Of a stretch of DNA of 64,000 nucleotides, positions 21,641 through 33,090 are shown piece after piece. Within the stretch, counting starts at the first letter, position 1, and the number at the start of each line of letters is the position of its first letter. Below the pieces are notes generated by a model. The model made no database searches. It had not been told where the DNA came from and worked only from the letters and a program-made list of their open reading frames with translations. A program made the translations under genes and the position numbers. This DNA comes from Roridomyces roridus (taxonomy: Eukaryota; Basidiomycota; Agaricomycetes; Agaricales; Mycenaceae), in NCBI GenBank assembly GCA_029378245.1, contig JARKIF010000138.1:1-64000 (forward strand), in the 5' to 3' direction.

Positions 21641-21848
21641 GGTGGTGCAGGTGGAAAGAGGAGGAAGTTAGGGGAGGAACAGGGGCAGTCACGATCTCGG
21701 GATCATCCAAGCGGAAGTACGAGTGAATATGATGAGTACTGTGCCAAAGAAGTGGATAGACCGGAACCGGTCTGTCTATGAAACTGTCTATCGACACTTG
21801 TTCATAGACAGGCTGGATTCGAGCCTAAGAAGTGGAGAAGAAGTGCAG

Positions 21849-22082
21849 CTACACGTCGTCGGGGGTACACAACTTGAAGAAGAATATTCGTTTCGCTCCA
21901 CGCAGCTCCATTCGCAGATGCTCCCGACAAACAATCCCTCTCTTGTGATAGTCCTCGAGGACTCGTTGCACACTTCTTGTCGCGCAGCCCGTATACTTGA
22001 CGATTTCCGGGACCTTGAGACGCCGGGACATGTTCAGAATAGCCCCCCGAAGGTCGTCGGAGAGAGGTTTGCCGCGAGTCAT
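21849..22082 (-). pseudogene. Transposase N-terminal fragment (Tc1/mariner or IS630 type)
   Basis: The frame starts MTRGKPLSDDLRGAILNMSR, continues RLKVPEIVKYTGCATRSV and QRVLEDYHKRG, and stops at 21849. This is the paired helix-turn-helix opening of fungal Tc1/mariner-like DDE transposases. The catalytic DDE domain that should follow is absent, and no terminal repeats were found, so only a relic of about 78 residues remains. Confidence 0.65.
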
Positions 22083-22939
22083 TGAGGGAGGAGAGAGAGG
22101 GAGGAGAACAGGTTTGATGTGTTGATCAGAGATGTCCCGTGGTCGTTCAATGAGATATAGGACCTCGTTGGGATTCTGCACCCGGGGCGCCCTAGAGTAC
22201 ATGTAGGACAACACCATATTCGAAAACCGTGTTATTCTGAGCAGTCTACGTGAAGTTACGGCCGTTCTCGTGCTACTTGGGGTGCCGGGAAACAGAGATG
22301 CACGGCACCAAATTCCGGGCTCAAAAAACATGGGGCGCCCTGCGCGTGGACGAGGCGATTACGGTGATACTAAAATCTTGTGAATTGGTGCAGCGGTTGT
22401 GGAGAAATGAGCGTTCTAAGATTCGGGCTGAAATGAGCCAAAATCACACCATCATGATCCGCGCCAACTATTCTGCAAACGGCAATAATCTAAAAACACA
22501 AGAAAGCGGATGACCAGTGAATTCATACCTTCGAGCCGTAGGTTGATTGGTCTTCAGATGATGGACAGCTTTACCCGCAGAAGGCTTCGGAAGGGTCAAG
22601 ATAACAGCGGAAGTGAGGTTAGCCCAGGTCCCCGCCGCCACCGGCTTTCGGCAGCGGACTAGGACTAGAAGCTTGCTAGAAGCCGTTGCTCGCCTCTCGT
22701 TCCGAGTCGTCCACAGCCCGCTCCAGCACGTCGCCTCGCTCTCCTCAACACCTGCTCGACGCTTTGGACATTGCTGACTCGTCACTCGATTCCTCAAACC
22801 CCCCAGGCTCTTCCCCCACGGTCGGCCATGCGCGGCCGCCTGTGTAGGCTTGATTCATGCGTCTCGGCGCGCCTTACAACTCGATTATGTCGCTCGACCA
22901 AGGCTCTATGTGCGAGCCAATTATGTCGGAGGAGCGAGG
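22083..22939. other. Stretch without a supported gene
   Basis: Short overlapping ORFs only, with no recognisable motif. The left part is probably the remainder of the transposon relic. The right part (from about 22860) may contain the eroded 5' half of the RPC31 pseudogene. Confidence 0.4.
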
Positions 22940-23395
22940 CGGGATACTGTGGTGGTGCGTTCCTATACTTCTCGCCGCTGCATCCGCTCAAGGTGCTTGC
23001 AGTTTCCGACCGACCACGCCTTTCGCACCTCTAACGACCTGTCGACCGCGTATGCGTATTTCGGCCGACGTTTCCCCGACTCTTATGGAAAAAGATCTGC
23101 ATGCCTCATACTTTCCGCCCAACCTCTGTGGCGCCTACTTTAAGCCACAACACAAGAGAATCAAGATTCAAAGATGAATGCCGACGACCTCAGGGAAGAT
23201 GACGAAGAGAAACTTTCTGACTGGACTATCGAGCCCTTGCAGAGGCCCAACCGTCCGACTCCGACGATGAAGGTCACGATGAGACTACGCGGACAACTAC
23301 TTTGACAATGGGGAAGGCGATGACAACGATAACCTCAGCGGGGGCGGGGTGGGGGTCACGAAGCGGATGGGGCATGTGCCTTTCCTCATTTTACT
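22940..23395 (+). pseudogene. RNA polymerase III subunit Rpc31 remnant
   Basis: Three pieces in different frames fit the C-terminal half of basidiomycete Rpc31, a small acidic subunit needed for Pol III initiation: KDLHASYFPPNLCGAYFKPQ, then MNADDLREDDEEKLSDW, then DYADNYFDNGEGDDNDNLSG with a Gly-rich end. The order and spacing match the family (FPP-x-L-x3-Y-x-P, acidic tail, DNYFDNG), but frames break at about 23175 and 23285 and the glycine tail runs into unrelated text. It is a decayed copy, and the working gene must be elsewhere. Confidence 0.55.
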
Positions 23396-24689
23396 TTCTA
23401 AACTAATCTTCGTCTCTCAAGGGAACTATGATCTGCTGCTTCTTGTATCACTAGTTGCAAATGGCATACTTATCCATGCCCCACAGCACGCGCGTTGACT
23501 GGTCAATCCCTGGTACGGAGCGCGTCATCCTGGTTGGCCAAGTCTACGATCAGTCCTCTGCGTTTCGTCTGCGTCCGTTTCAACCATGCGTGTGCGGGTT
23601 CATTGCCTACTTTCCACCCTGTAGCTTTCACTGTCAAGCCGAGCGTTGTGTAGATGAGCGTTGTGCGCTTACAGACGGAGCCTCGTGTCCTAGCTCACTC
23701 ATCTACGCCCGGGCTGGGTCGAATCGACCCGCCAATCGGGTGCGCGACTCGGATCTACTCGTCCGCTCTTGAAGGCCCCCGATTGCTCATTGCTCAAGAG
23801 GTTCATCTCACCGTCAACGTCGGATAAAACTTCACAGAGACATACATACTGTACAATTTTCATGGATACACTAGTACTCATAGTAATGCATCGAGAATTG
23901 TTTGGGCCAACCCACTTGCTGTGTGCTCTATATCAGCGTACACAACAATCTTGTTCATTGTCGTTGGTGCTGAAGCCTGAGCTTCAGCTACTCTCGCAGT
24001 GTACATCCTCTTCACGATGTCCTCCTACAAATCTGCAAGACTTCTTTGCAAAATGGCAACAACAATCAATTCATGTGGCTGCATATACCGTATGTATAAT
24101 GTTTCTCATTCGATACGAAAGGCTCACTTCGGGCTTTGGCCGAGTCAAGAAGAGTCTCGAGACATCTGGCCAGCGGTTTTCGTGCAGATTTCAAGACAGT
24201 TCGAGAACACAGGCCGGACACAAGAAGCATAGACTCCACAAACGGTAGCCGTTCCATTTTCAGTTCCTCCTTGACATAAGTACGCCAGTTTAGAATTAGG
24301 ACTCCGATTCCAGACGCGATAAGTATTCGCATAGGAGTAGGTGAGACGGTCGATAATTGTCTGCCTGGACCTTGGAAAAGCCCCGGAAAAGTAAAGCCAG
24401 CCTGAGGGCCCAGCGCCAACTGGAATAGCGAGATATGATTCATCGCGGCCGCTGCCAGCCTGACGATGTCGGGTCCAGTGAAAGCGCGACTTGACGGATG
24501 CTTCTGGGTGTCCTAGTTGAGAAGCATGCAGGGGATATCGAGGACGGTGGCGGCGGCAGTGAGCGTTAGAAGGCCGCCGCTGCCATTACGTCCCATCAAC
24601 TGAAGACCAATCGACCCCATACTCCATACCTTCCGAGCACCCACCACAATACGAGTGAGCAGTCTCGTCTGCATCCTCACTGGAATTCA
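23396..24689. other. Gene-poor stretch
   Basis: About 1.3 kb with no ORF whose composition convinces me. A minus-strand frame near 24066-24443 (ELKMERLPFVESMLLVSGLC) is weakly protein-like and may be a relic. No repeat ends seen. Confidence 0.4.
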
Positions 24690-25212
24690 ACGACGTGGTC
24701 CGCTTGAGCGTTCTGTACACCAATTTGTAATTGCTCGAGAAAGGATATGCAGCGGCGTACCAGAAAGCCGTCGAACCCAGAGTATCTGCGTCCTTGAGGT
24801 TCGCGCAAGGTTCGCGCATTGAAATCGAAACGAGTTTCAAATCGGCGAGAAGATTGGACTTGGTGTAGGTGCCAGTTTGAGCTCAGCATGGCTCTCTCCA
24901 GGAACTTGGATACTCCAGTTTAGCTTGCACGGCGAAAGATTCGAGTCTGACTGGAAATTGGCGACAGAGAGAGATGCAATCAATAAGTATTTGGCAATCA
25001 ACAAGCGCCTCGAACAAGTGCAAATCCTTCCATTGATGCTCTATGTAAGTGACGATAAGAGTACTAGATACGGAAAGCAGAACGTGAAGGGTAGAATTAT
25101 ACAAATGGAAACGTGAAAGCGCGGAGACTGATTACTAGCATTAACCAGGGATGTGTGGGTATTAGGTAAAAGAGCGGACGGGGCACGGGGTCCCCATGTA
25201 AGAATATACAGC
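24690..25212. repeat. Longer copy of the segment duplicated at 19465-19934
   Basis: Matches the 19.5-19.9 kb segment and retains about 50 bp that the other copy has lost. Minus-strand text includes ADTLGSTAFWYAAAYPFSSN and YKLVYRTLKRTTSLNSS, so the source may have been a gene, but no complete frame survives. Confidence 0.7.
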
Positions 25213-25285
25213 GGTCGGTGGGTGAGTGCAGTGGTGGGTGTTGTCGGTAAACGGCGTGTTTCTATGCTTATAAATATGTGGGCAA

Positions 25286-26503
25286 TCAGTGGGCAAAATC
25301 GTTTGACGAATGTCGACTGCGGGCAGCGTGCTTCGCAAGGGGAGTCACCCGTGCTTGATTCGCACGGCGTGCAACCGTGTTTGTCGGTGAGACGTGCAGC
25401 CCGGTGCTGGTCCCCAGCGCGCCCTTGGCAGTCGACCCGCTCTTGTGCCCAGAGGCAGTGCTCGAGGCAGATTCAGTGCCGTCGTTGGCGCTGCCACCGA
25501 TAGCGTCGGGACGCTGGTGGCTGGCTCCGTTCTCCGAGACGTAGACACCGGCAGCAATGCCGCCGATGGCACAAATGAGGAGAATGAAACCAATGACCCA
25601 GACCCAACGGCTCATACGGTTCCCCCCTGCTTGCGTCTTGGATAACCACTCCGATGGCCGCTTCTCGTCAGAGTCCTTGGCAACCATGCTGAAGCGGCGC
25701 CAGAACTGATCACCCTTCTCGCCGCGAGGTCGCAGGGGGGTCTCCTCTCGGTCGCCACGCATGATAAGGCCCTTGGTGTCGGAGAAAGCGACAGAGCCGT
25801 TATCCGAAGACATGGTCACTGTCCGCTGGGGGCGAGCAAAAACAGGCGTGATTGGGGTCACGGGGGCCTGCAGGGGATGGGGGGAGGCCGAAGGCGAGGG
25901 TGTGCCGTACGGGGAGCCCATCGGCGAGCCAGGCGGGACGATTCTGAGGTTGCCCGGGGGAGGCGCACGTCCAGCAGGGACTGCCGAAGGTTGTGGGCGG
26001 GCAACAGAGTTGTTGGCGCTCTGGTTGAGCACGGCCATGGGAGCAGCGTATCCTGGACGCGGGGCTGCAATCTCCTGGGGAGAGGGCACACGAATCGGGG
26101 ACGGAGCGTTGTTATTATACATGGGCGGGGGAGTTTCGAAGCGTTCCGGAGGAGTAAAAGTCCCCTTTGAAGGCGTTTTCACGCCAGTCGCAGCAGCAAG
26201 GGCAGCGTGTTTTGAAGGGCTCGACACCGGGCTCCGCATGTCCTCGTCATCCTCGTCGTCGTCCGAGTCGTCTAGATTAGCGTTCATGAAACCCATCCCG
26301 AGGGCGTCGATCCCACTGTGGCGGTTGGAGGCATGGTCCTCTGCGGCTCCTAGGCGCCTGTCATGGACAGTCAGAGTTTGACCTAACACCGTTTTAATGT
26401 CTTGCAGTACGTACGTCGGGTCTTGTGGGCGCAGGTGGGACTGGGGGCCAGACTGGTAAAAGGTGGCGGGTTCATTTGTCGGTCTACCAGCGAACGAAGC
26501 CAT
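25286..26503 (-). CDS. Single-pass membrane protein, paralogue of the 41900-42875 gene
   Basis: From the Met at 26503 (MASFAGRPTNEPATFYQSG) an uninterrupted frame encodes about 405 residues. There is a long Pro/Ser-rich disordered cytoplasmic N-terminus with an acidic run (DDSDDDEDDEDM), then GDQFWRRFSMVAKDSDEKRP and SEWLSKTQAGGNRMSRWVWV. One membrane helix follows (WVIGFILLICAIGGIAAGVY), then a Ser/Gly-rich outer part with SLHV-like LHVSPTNTVARR near the end. The block FWRxF...EWL-x-KTQ...R-x-W-x-x-GxI, the helix and the HVSPTNTV tail recur in the gene at 42 kb. I know this as an unnamed basidiomycete family. The function is unknown. Confidence 0.75.
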   Translation of the reverse strand: MASFAGRPTNEPATFYQSGPQSHLRPQDPTYVLQDIKTVLGQTLTVHDRRLGAAEDHASNRHSGIDALGMGFMNANLDDSDDDEDDEDMRSPVSSPSKHAALAAATGVKTPSKGTFTPPERFETPPPMYNNNAPSPIRVPSPQEIAAPRPGYAAPMAVLNQSANNSVARPQPSAVPAGRAPPPGNLRIVPPGSPMGSPYGTPSPSASPHPLQAPVTPITPVFARPQRTVTMSSDNGSVAFSDTKGLIMRGDREETPLRPRGEKGDQFWRRFSMVAKDSDEKRPSEWLSKTQAGGNRMSRWVWVIGFILLICAIGGIAAGVYVSENGASHQRPDAIGGSANDGTESASSTASGHKSGSTAKGALGTSTGLHVSPTNTVARRANQARVTPLAKHAARSRHSSNDFAH

Positions 26504-26793
26504 AGGGAGAAAAAGAGAGTGGATGCCTGGTCGTGAGGCGGCGGAGGTCGAAGCAAGAAACAAGAACCGTTTTCTGCATCCACGTTTGGGTGTTCCATCA
26601 CCGACATCACACATGTCGCCTTTTCGGCAGACAGATTTCCCCTCCAAACGCCGCACTGAATTTTGCCTATTCCTACTGATACAACTAGCCCCGCTGGTCT
26701 CTGCGAACCCACAAGATACTCAATTAGATATGACGCGGAGTACAGGAGCACGCGGCTATTCAGTCAAGCGGGAGAAAAAATACTCATAGGAGG

Positions 26794-28835
26794 CTACTTC
26801 CTATCCCGCTTCCGCCTCCTCTCCTCCGTCAACGTCTTGATTTCATCGACGTCGATCACCTGGAACGGCCATGTGAGCCAGTTACCCCCGGAGCGCATAC
26901 TGGGTCCACCCATCTCTTCAAGCAGTCGGTCAACGTACTGTGGCCACCTACAAAAAAAGAAAACCAAAATTAGGTATGGAATTGCCAAAATTGAAAACAT
27001 ACGTCCAAAACACTATGTCACTGCTGCACGATTCGTTGAAACTATAACAACTGCTCAGTGAAATTTCTTGAAACCTGAACAGTAATACACACCTCTCAAG
27101 TGCACCAGGATACCGCTGATGAATCCACTCTGCGTGCAGTTCTGTGCGCCGACACGCTTCATCCGGTGTCCGGGCAAGTCCATTAGCGCACAAAGATTCA
27201 TCCTCGAGAAAATAGGATGATATCCACTGTGCCACTACTTCCCATGTATACCCCACATTCGATGTGAACACGGCGCCGTTTACAGCTAGATCCCGTCTGG
27301 ATATATTCTTCGCCGGCACAATCCCATTGTACATGTTGGCCGCGCGCTCAGAGCCCGCAGGGGGTGGGTTCGCCAGGGAAAGATGTGAATAATACCCATG
27401 GGTGGAGTGGGAATTTTGCTTGCCAGTAGGCCTGTGAAGTCCCACTCGTTCCGCAGTCTCTCCTGTCAAAACGCTCGCACGAGACATCCAGGCGCAACTG
27501 TTCAAAAGACTCACTGTCAAAGATATCGGCCCAAGAGGACGAGTAACCCGTCGCGAGCAGAACCAAATCCGCTTCAATATCCCTTCCATTGCTCAGCAAG
27601 ATCGAATCTTCGTTCAGAGCCACCGCACGAGCGGGGGATACCACTTGAATCTTCCCGTGATGGACGAGGTCATGAAACCGGCCTGATTGCGGTACGCCTT
27701 CATCGTTGACGCTGATGCTCCAAAATAGAGACTTGGTATTCTGCAACGGGGAGGTTCGGGGCACGGAAAGCGCCAAGAGCTATATGCGATGTGTGAGTTC
27801 GCTGCGAAACTCGAAAGACGGGGGACTCACCGAGGATCGGCTCAGTGCCCACCAGAATAGCCGAGTCATCTTGCTTCCCAGCCACGTATTGTGCAAAAAC
27901 CGCTCCAGCCGGGTCCGCAGGGCGACGTTTCCCGCCATGATAGCCAGAAGACGACTCTTCCGGATAAAGGCCGGCAACGGTATGGGACTTGCGATGAAGG
28001 CATCGGCGGTTTCGAACACAATGGTCACTTTTCTGCCTTTGTTTGCCAGATACGCGGCCATGCTGCGAAAATATATAAAGAGAAAGAATGTATATGGAAA
28101 GCAAGTACTCACTCTTGTGCTGACTTTCCTCCTCCAATTATGACAATGGCTTTACTAGAGGCGGGTGGTATCGCCGCCAATATGGTGTCGAGCTCGGACG
28201 CGAAGTTTTTAGAATGAATCACGGGACCGCGGAAGCCTGCGTTGGCAGTGGCGGACGGCGCGAATGCAGCTGGCACTTTCGGTGTGCTGCAGCCCTGTAA
28301 AAAGATGAATTCACGGTTGACAGTGACATGTAATTGACTTGCACCCGTGCAAAGAACCACACGCGAAAATTCCATCGTCTCGCGTGCGCCAGTTTTTCTA
28401 TTTTCCACTGTGATGAGCCAGAGGGAGGTGGCCTCTTCACGTCGAATATTGATCACTTCCGTATCGAAGCGGATGATATTTTGAAGAAATTGGGCGCTGA
28501 AGGCTTGCATGTAGGCACACAAATCTTCACCAGTGAGACGTCCCCCAGGGCCTTTGTCTACGGGCGGAGGCATTTTGAGAGCAGAGAACCGATACTCTCC
28601 GTAAACACTGAAATCCATGATGAGCTACTTTACTTTTTTTTTGAGATCAAGGTGGGTCCACGTACTTGTTAATCTGAAGACCAGGATACAAACGCTCAGC
28701 CGCCCAGACACCTGGAGTCGAATCGCGCGTTAATATCTGCACATGAGTAAAACCGTCCTGGAGGAGCGTATACGCTGTGATGAGTCCAGCTGGGCCAGAA
28801 CCGATGATAGCAATGGGATCGGAGGAGGAGGACAT
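26794..28835 (-). CDS. FAD/NADPH-dependent monooxygenase (flavin-containing monooxygenase type)
   Basis: The N-terminus MSSSSDPIAIIGSGPAGLIT carries the FAD-binding GxGxxG motif. LTRDSTPGVWAAERLYPGLQ has the W-x-x-x-x-YPG pattern typical of FMO and Baeyer-Villiger-like enzymes. After LTGEDLCAYMQAFSAQF and RVVLCTGASQLHV comes a second Rossmann motif, AIVIIGGGKSAQE, for NADPH. SKNFASELDTI in front resembles the FMO linker (HSKxF). The late ATG motif is present as DLVLLATGYSSSW. The C-terminus ends EERRRKRDRK. Several short introns are needed. The enzyme should oxidise a small nucleophilic or ketone substrate in the cytosol; the substrate cannot be told and no biosynthetic cluster surrounds it. 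Confidence 0.8.
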
Positions 28836-29059
28836 GAACCAATATATTTTTGAAACTGCGGTTTTCCGACATCTTTATACGGGTCGGGAAAGCAAACAAG
28901 TTGTACAAATTGGGTGCCAGTTTGTGTCTTCTAGACCAATACTTGGTGCGCGATTGGACGTGACAAGACAAGGCGCGCATACATGACAAGGAGCGAAGAG
29001 GAGGAACACTCCAAGAAACCAGATCGTGGCTGTGCTTCGTTTCTCTTTTTACCACGACC
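28836..29059. promoter_or_regulatory. Divergent promoter region
   Basis: The 224 bp between the start codons of the monooxygenase (minus) and the mitochondrial-type protein (plus). No specific operator recognised. Confidence 0.35.
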
Positions 29060-29843
29060 ATGTTCCGACAGTGCAGTCGCCAAATAATCAGGCAGCAGGT
29101 CCGTTTCAAGGCCACTACACCTCCTCGTCCTCCCCGAGCCGATATTTGGAGTATTCCTGGAACAATTCGCGAGCTGCTCCCGCCACCAGCACCAAAAGAC
29201 GACCCGACCAACCCGAATTCAGCACCCCGTAAACGAAAAGGGCTCTTCTTTTACTTTGCCATCGGTACGCTCGCGTGTTGTTTGACGCTGCGACGCCGCT
29301 CATGGTCATCTAGCGTCCCCGTTGTTCATGTGGTTGTACCTAGAACAACATCTTGACGCACGACCGCTAGTTGAGAAAAAACGCAGGCGGGTGGTCTGCG
29401 AACGACTTGGTCGGCTACGGGAGCGGACTGCCGGCTCTTCTGCACCCACCGACGCGTCTGTACTCGCGTTCGTTCGTCTTCTATTCGACACCATGCTCCC
29501 CGAAGAACTTTTACGGAGCACACGCTCCGCCGAAGTCCTCCACATTCTTGAGAGGGACGGAGTTCCTGATGAATTACTGGCGTGGCTACGGGAGGTCTGC
29601 TCGACGGTATATCGCTTGTCATCATTGGAGCCGTCCGACGAAGACACCGAGGTGAAGATGGGAGAAAGCATACAGGATACCGCGGATAGTATCTTGAGAA
29701 AGTGCTATATCGCCACTAGCCAACGTCTACAAAGTGGGTTCCAGCCGTGCATTCTTCAGCAGACCTCTTCTTATGGTATGCAGCATCGTAGTTGTACCAG
29801 ATTTGATGCAATGCAATCTCATCACCTCTCGAACGGTTACTGA
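29060..29843 (+). CDS. Probable mitochondrial membrane protein of unknown function
   Basis: The start at 29060 (MFRQCSRQIIRQQVRFKATT) is a typical Arg-rich, acid-free mitochondrial presequence. It is followed by a Pro-rich stretch (RADIWSIPGTIRELLPPPAP) and one likely membrane helix (RKGLFFYFAIA, across an intron removed at about 29263-29311, continuing SPLFMWLYLEQHL). The soluble C-terminal part is helical and charged (ERLGRLRERTAGSSAP, SVLAFVRLLFDTMLPEELLR, EVLHILERDGVPDELLAWLR). The end at 29843 is uncertain because a further intron may lie after about 29725. I do not recognise the family. It could be an inner-membrane assembly or dynamics factor, but this is a guess. Confidence 0.6.
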
Positions 29844-30441
29844 GCCATGTCGCCGATGCAGTAATGACTGCCGATATTAGTTCCCAAGACGCGTCGAGAT
29901 CTGGGGGCAGCTGTTGTAAAGCGCTCTCCGTTTCAAGTTCGAATATCCGGAAGACTTTTACTGCTGCCAGAGGCGTGGTTGGCAAGCTCCTTTGCTGCTT
30001 TCCCCGTATTTATTTGAACAGCCCGAAAGAAGCCTGTTCGCATTCACGAGGGTTGGAGGATCTGACACGTACGAATTCGGGGCGAGGAAAAATCCGGTGC
30101 CCACATGTTTTTAACAGGCGTATGTACCGTCGATGCGAAGCTCTAAATTAGAGAGGTCGATTGTAAAAACAACCAGGTTTGAGGGCAATTTGAGGGAGGA
30201 ACAAACCAACATGATGGCCGCTTTCTGATGGTTGATGGCCGATGCTGACTTGAATTGAACATCCAAGCCGTTGAAGACCACTGCGCGCAGTCCCGGACCG
30301 CAGTCTGCGATGCAAGCCACAAACCGACGCCTCCCTTTCTTGCCGACGGTTGCTGCTCTCCACCGTCGGATCGCACTGCCACCCACGCTGGAGCAACTGT
30401 TATATTAAACCGGATCTGACGCTCATTCAGTCTCATCTACA
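29844..30441. other. Stretch without a supported gene
   Basis: About 600 bp. A minus-strand frame at 29716-29985 (MPTTPLAAVKVFRIFELETE...) reads fairly naturally but overlaps the end of the preceding gene and has no recognised domain, so I leave it as unproven. The right part is the promoter region of the gene at 30442. Confidence 0.35.
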
Positions 30442-31990
30442 ATGTTGTTGCCTGACACCCCAGATTCCAAAGCTACTGCTACTTCGTCTGGCATAGAACT
30501 CGTCCGGGATGCAGACGTGCTCATCGAAACCTTCATTCCGATGCCAACTCCACACCCCGCCCCGCCCCCATACGAAACAATTCTCCTCCCATTCTGTACA
30601 CCTCAGTTGGCGAGCTCCTTTGACTCTCCCTTCGCAAGAGGCTACAATCCTACACTCGAAACCTCGGTCGGAATTTCTCAAGATCAACTATTGGCGTTCA
30701 TTGATGGTCTCAACCTCGCGATGACCGCCAGTCCCCCTCTCCGGGTCGTGGATTTTGCTGGGCAAGTTGCCATTCGCTCTTTATGATCGCGGTAGACTAA
30801 CTTACTCTCAGGAAGATCATTGGAATGGTGTAAGTACGGGATATTCTATACGCTACTTGATTTAATCTTTCCTAGACCTTTTCACTGGGCCATGATCGCA
30901 GGTATTGCAATGCAAACCGCCGCACAGACAGGCATGCATGTCCTATCAAAGACGCTCTCGGACCGTTACCTGCGCGCCGCCAATCTCCGCCTTTTCCATC
31001 CCCGTGGCCTCTCCGTCCGCATTTGCTCGACAGCAGCAATGCAGCACCTCGTCATGCGTGCCGGCAATGGGGCAGGTCCATCCACGATTGACAAAATTGG
31101 CCGCGGAGTCGGCACCCTACTCCTTCACGTCCCACTACCGTTGTCCAGCCGTATAGTACGCAGCATCGCAGACAGGCCACCCCAAATCAGCCCTAGCATC
31201 AGCGCCGTCGGCGATGGTCGGCGGCTTCCTCTCGCGACTCAACGCCGCCTCGCGTCGCTCGAGGGATACACGCTGCCGCTCAACCTGGACGTACCGCCGC
31301 CCGCGAAGCCCCAGGGCGCCATGGACACGATAGCCTCCTGGGGCGTAAAATACGATACATACCGCGCGGGTCGTAAGGAGAATAAAACCGAAGCCAGGCG
31401 GAGTGAGCTTGACCGCATCAACTCGCTGCTGGCAGCACAGCGAAACGGAACCCCTTATTATGGGACTCCTCAGATGGCCGGGCCTTCGATGGGCGGTCCA
31501 TCCATGGAGCCGGTGGGATGGTTTGAGCGTAAAACCATGCGCAAAGCTGCCCGGCGGGAGAGGAAGGACCTGCGCCAGGCGGTACGGCGGGAATCGAGAC
31601 GCGATCGTGGACGCAATGGGCTGCTCAGCGGTTTGATTGGATCCAAAGAGACCCACCTCGAGCGGCGGGTGGCAAATTCTGAACTCCTTGAGAGCTGGAC
31701 GACGGATAAGGTGCTCTGGATTGTTATTATGAGTGCGGAATTCGGTGAGGACTGACATGTCTTGGCATATCTGGGCGGTGTGCTGATCTTTTCTGTCAGA
31801 CAAGGAAATTGATGGGATTGAGCGAGCTGATGGTCTAGATGACGAGGAGCATGTCGATCCAGGTACCTGGACGGCCGAACTCACGAGGGAAAGGGACATT
31901 TTGGAGGAGGAAGAGGATGAAGAGAGCGAGTCGGAGCAAGAAGGGAATGACGGCAAGAAATTTGGACGGTCGAAGGAAGCACCGTATTAG
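30442..31990 (+). CDS. Conserved fungal protein of unknown function
   Basis: Exon 1 starts MLLPDTPDSKATATSSGIEL and ends VVDFAGQ. A small exon (IIGMV) follows after an intron, then PFHWAMIAGIAMQTAAQTGM, HVLSKTLSDRYLRAANLRLF, HPRGLSVRICSTAAMQHLVM and IDKIGRGVGTLLLHVPLPLS. The second half is Arg/Lys-rich and probably helical (RKTMRKAARRERKDLRQAVR), with a strand near VLWIVIMSAEF and an acidic C-terminus (LEEEEDEESESEQEGNDGKK). The Gly/Ala-rich middle could be a membrane-associating segment. I recognise the text as a conserved basidiomycete protein but know no function. Confidence 0.65.
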
Positions 31991-32068
31991 CACGTCTGAA
32001 TTCAATGCACTTTCTATCCAAGCTCAGAACCGAACATGACAGGGATACTGGTCTTTACACAAAGAACA

Positions 32069-32838
32069 CTATGCAGCTTGTACGAGCCCGAGATCATGTC
32101 CAAATCCGATCGCATTCACTGAAAAATGGACATCAGAGACGGCGAAAGCTTGGTGTATACAACACTTACACCTCGCTTTCACATCAACGAGTCTTGCGTG
32201 AACTGGACCGCCGATATATCGAGGGAGGGGCTTTTCCTGTTCGTGGATTAGTTTGAATATGTCGCCAATGCAGACGGGCAGGCGTACATTCGAGGTATTG
32301 GGAACATACTTGCCGAACATCTCACCAGGAAAGGTTTCGGGTTCGGCGACAACGATGAGCTTGTCAGGCGTCTTCGGAGCTTTGTCGTGACGTCTGAAAG
32401 CACCCTCCGCACGCGCGACAAGGAGATAATTGTCCACAAAAGATGTGGAACGGCGTATGTTCCACTTTAGAACCGAGGTGTGGGATCTGCAGCGATATGC
32501 GAGACGAAGCTCCTTGATGTAGTGCCCGACTCCTCCAAACCTTGAACCAACTCAGCATAGTTGTGAATCCAGTAACGAACGGAGTCGGGGACGTTTAGGA
32601 CATCTAGCACAACTTGCTGAAAGGTAATCCGGTGGTCGTCTGACATTTCGGGGATGGCAAGAATGGCGGCCAAGCCGGGAGGGAGCGGGAAATCCATATC
32701 GTAGTCGTGTAAAACCTCGAAGGGCAAAGAGCCCCAGGGGGGGCTCCAACCTGGCATAGGCTCCGTCACCGCGATGTCGATGTAAGCTGCCACCTGCTCA
32801 GCAATGGTTTTGTACAGAGGGGAAGGTTCAGCCGCCAT
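32069..32838 (-). CDS. Unrecognised protein, exon joint unclear
   Basis: The start at 32838 (MAAEPSPLYKTIAEQVAAYI) leads into natural text (GSLPFEVLHDYDMDFPLPPG, MSDDHRITFQQVVLDVLNVP, YWIHNYAELVQG). A frame change near 32520, either a very short intron or a frameshift, leads to ELRLAYRCRSHTSVLKWNIR, STSFVDNYLLVARAEGAFRR, KLIVVAEPETFPGEMFGKYV and RLPVCIGDIFKLIHEQEKPL. The 3' end is approximate. No known domain is evident to me; the content is globular and cytosolic. Confidence 0.45.
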
Positions 32839-33090
32839 GGAGGAAGACGGGCGAAAGAGCGAGGGCGAGGACTGGTGTGTGAAGGTAATGCCATTCAAGC
32901 TCAGGTTTATAGCAACAAACGGTGCACGAGGACGGAGCGTGGATCAAGCTGGGGTCAAGTATATCCAGTAGAGCCACCTTACTTGCGTGTCTGATTCTCA
33001 GGTGATGGGAGAAACCCACAGACCAATTTCAAGGCGCCACCGTCGCGAATAAAATACTTTTGAATCGTATTGCATAGCAAAACCTGACAG

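Noticed and set aside
29716..29985. 89-residue minus-strand ORF with fairly natural text
   Set aside because: It overlaps the 3' part of the plus-strand mitochondrial-type gene, has no recognised domain and no supporting exon; kept only as a remark.
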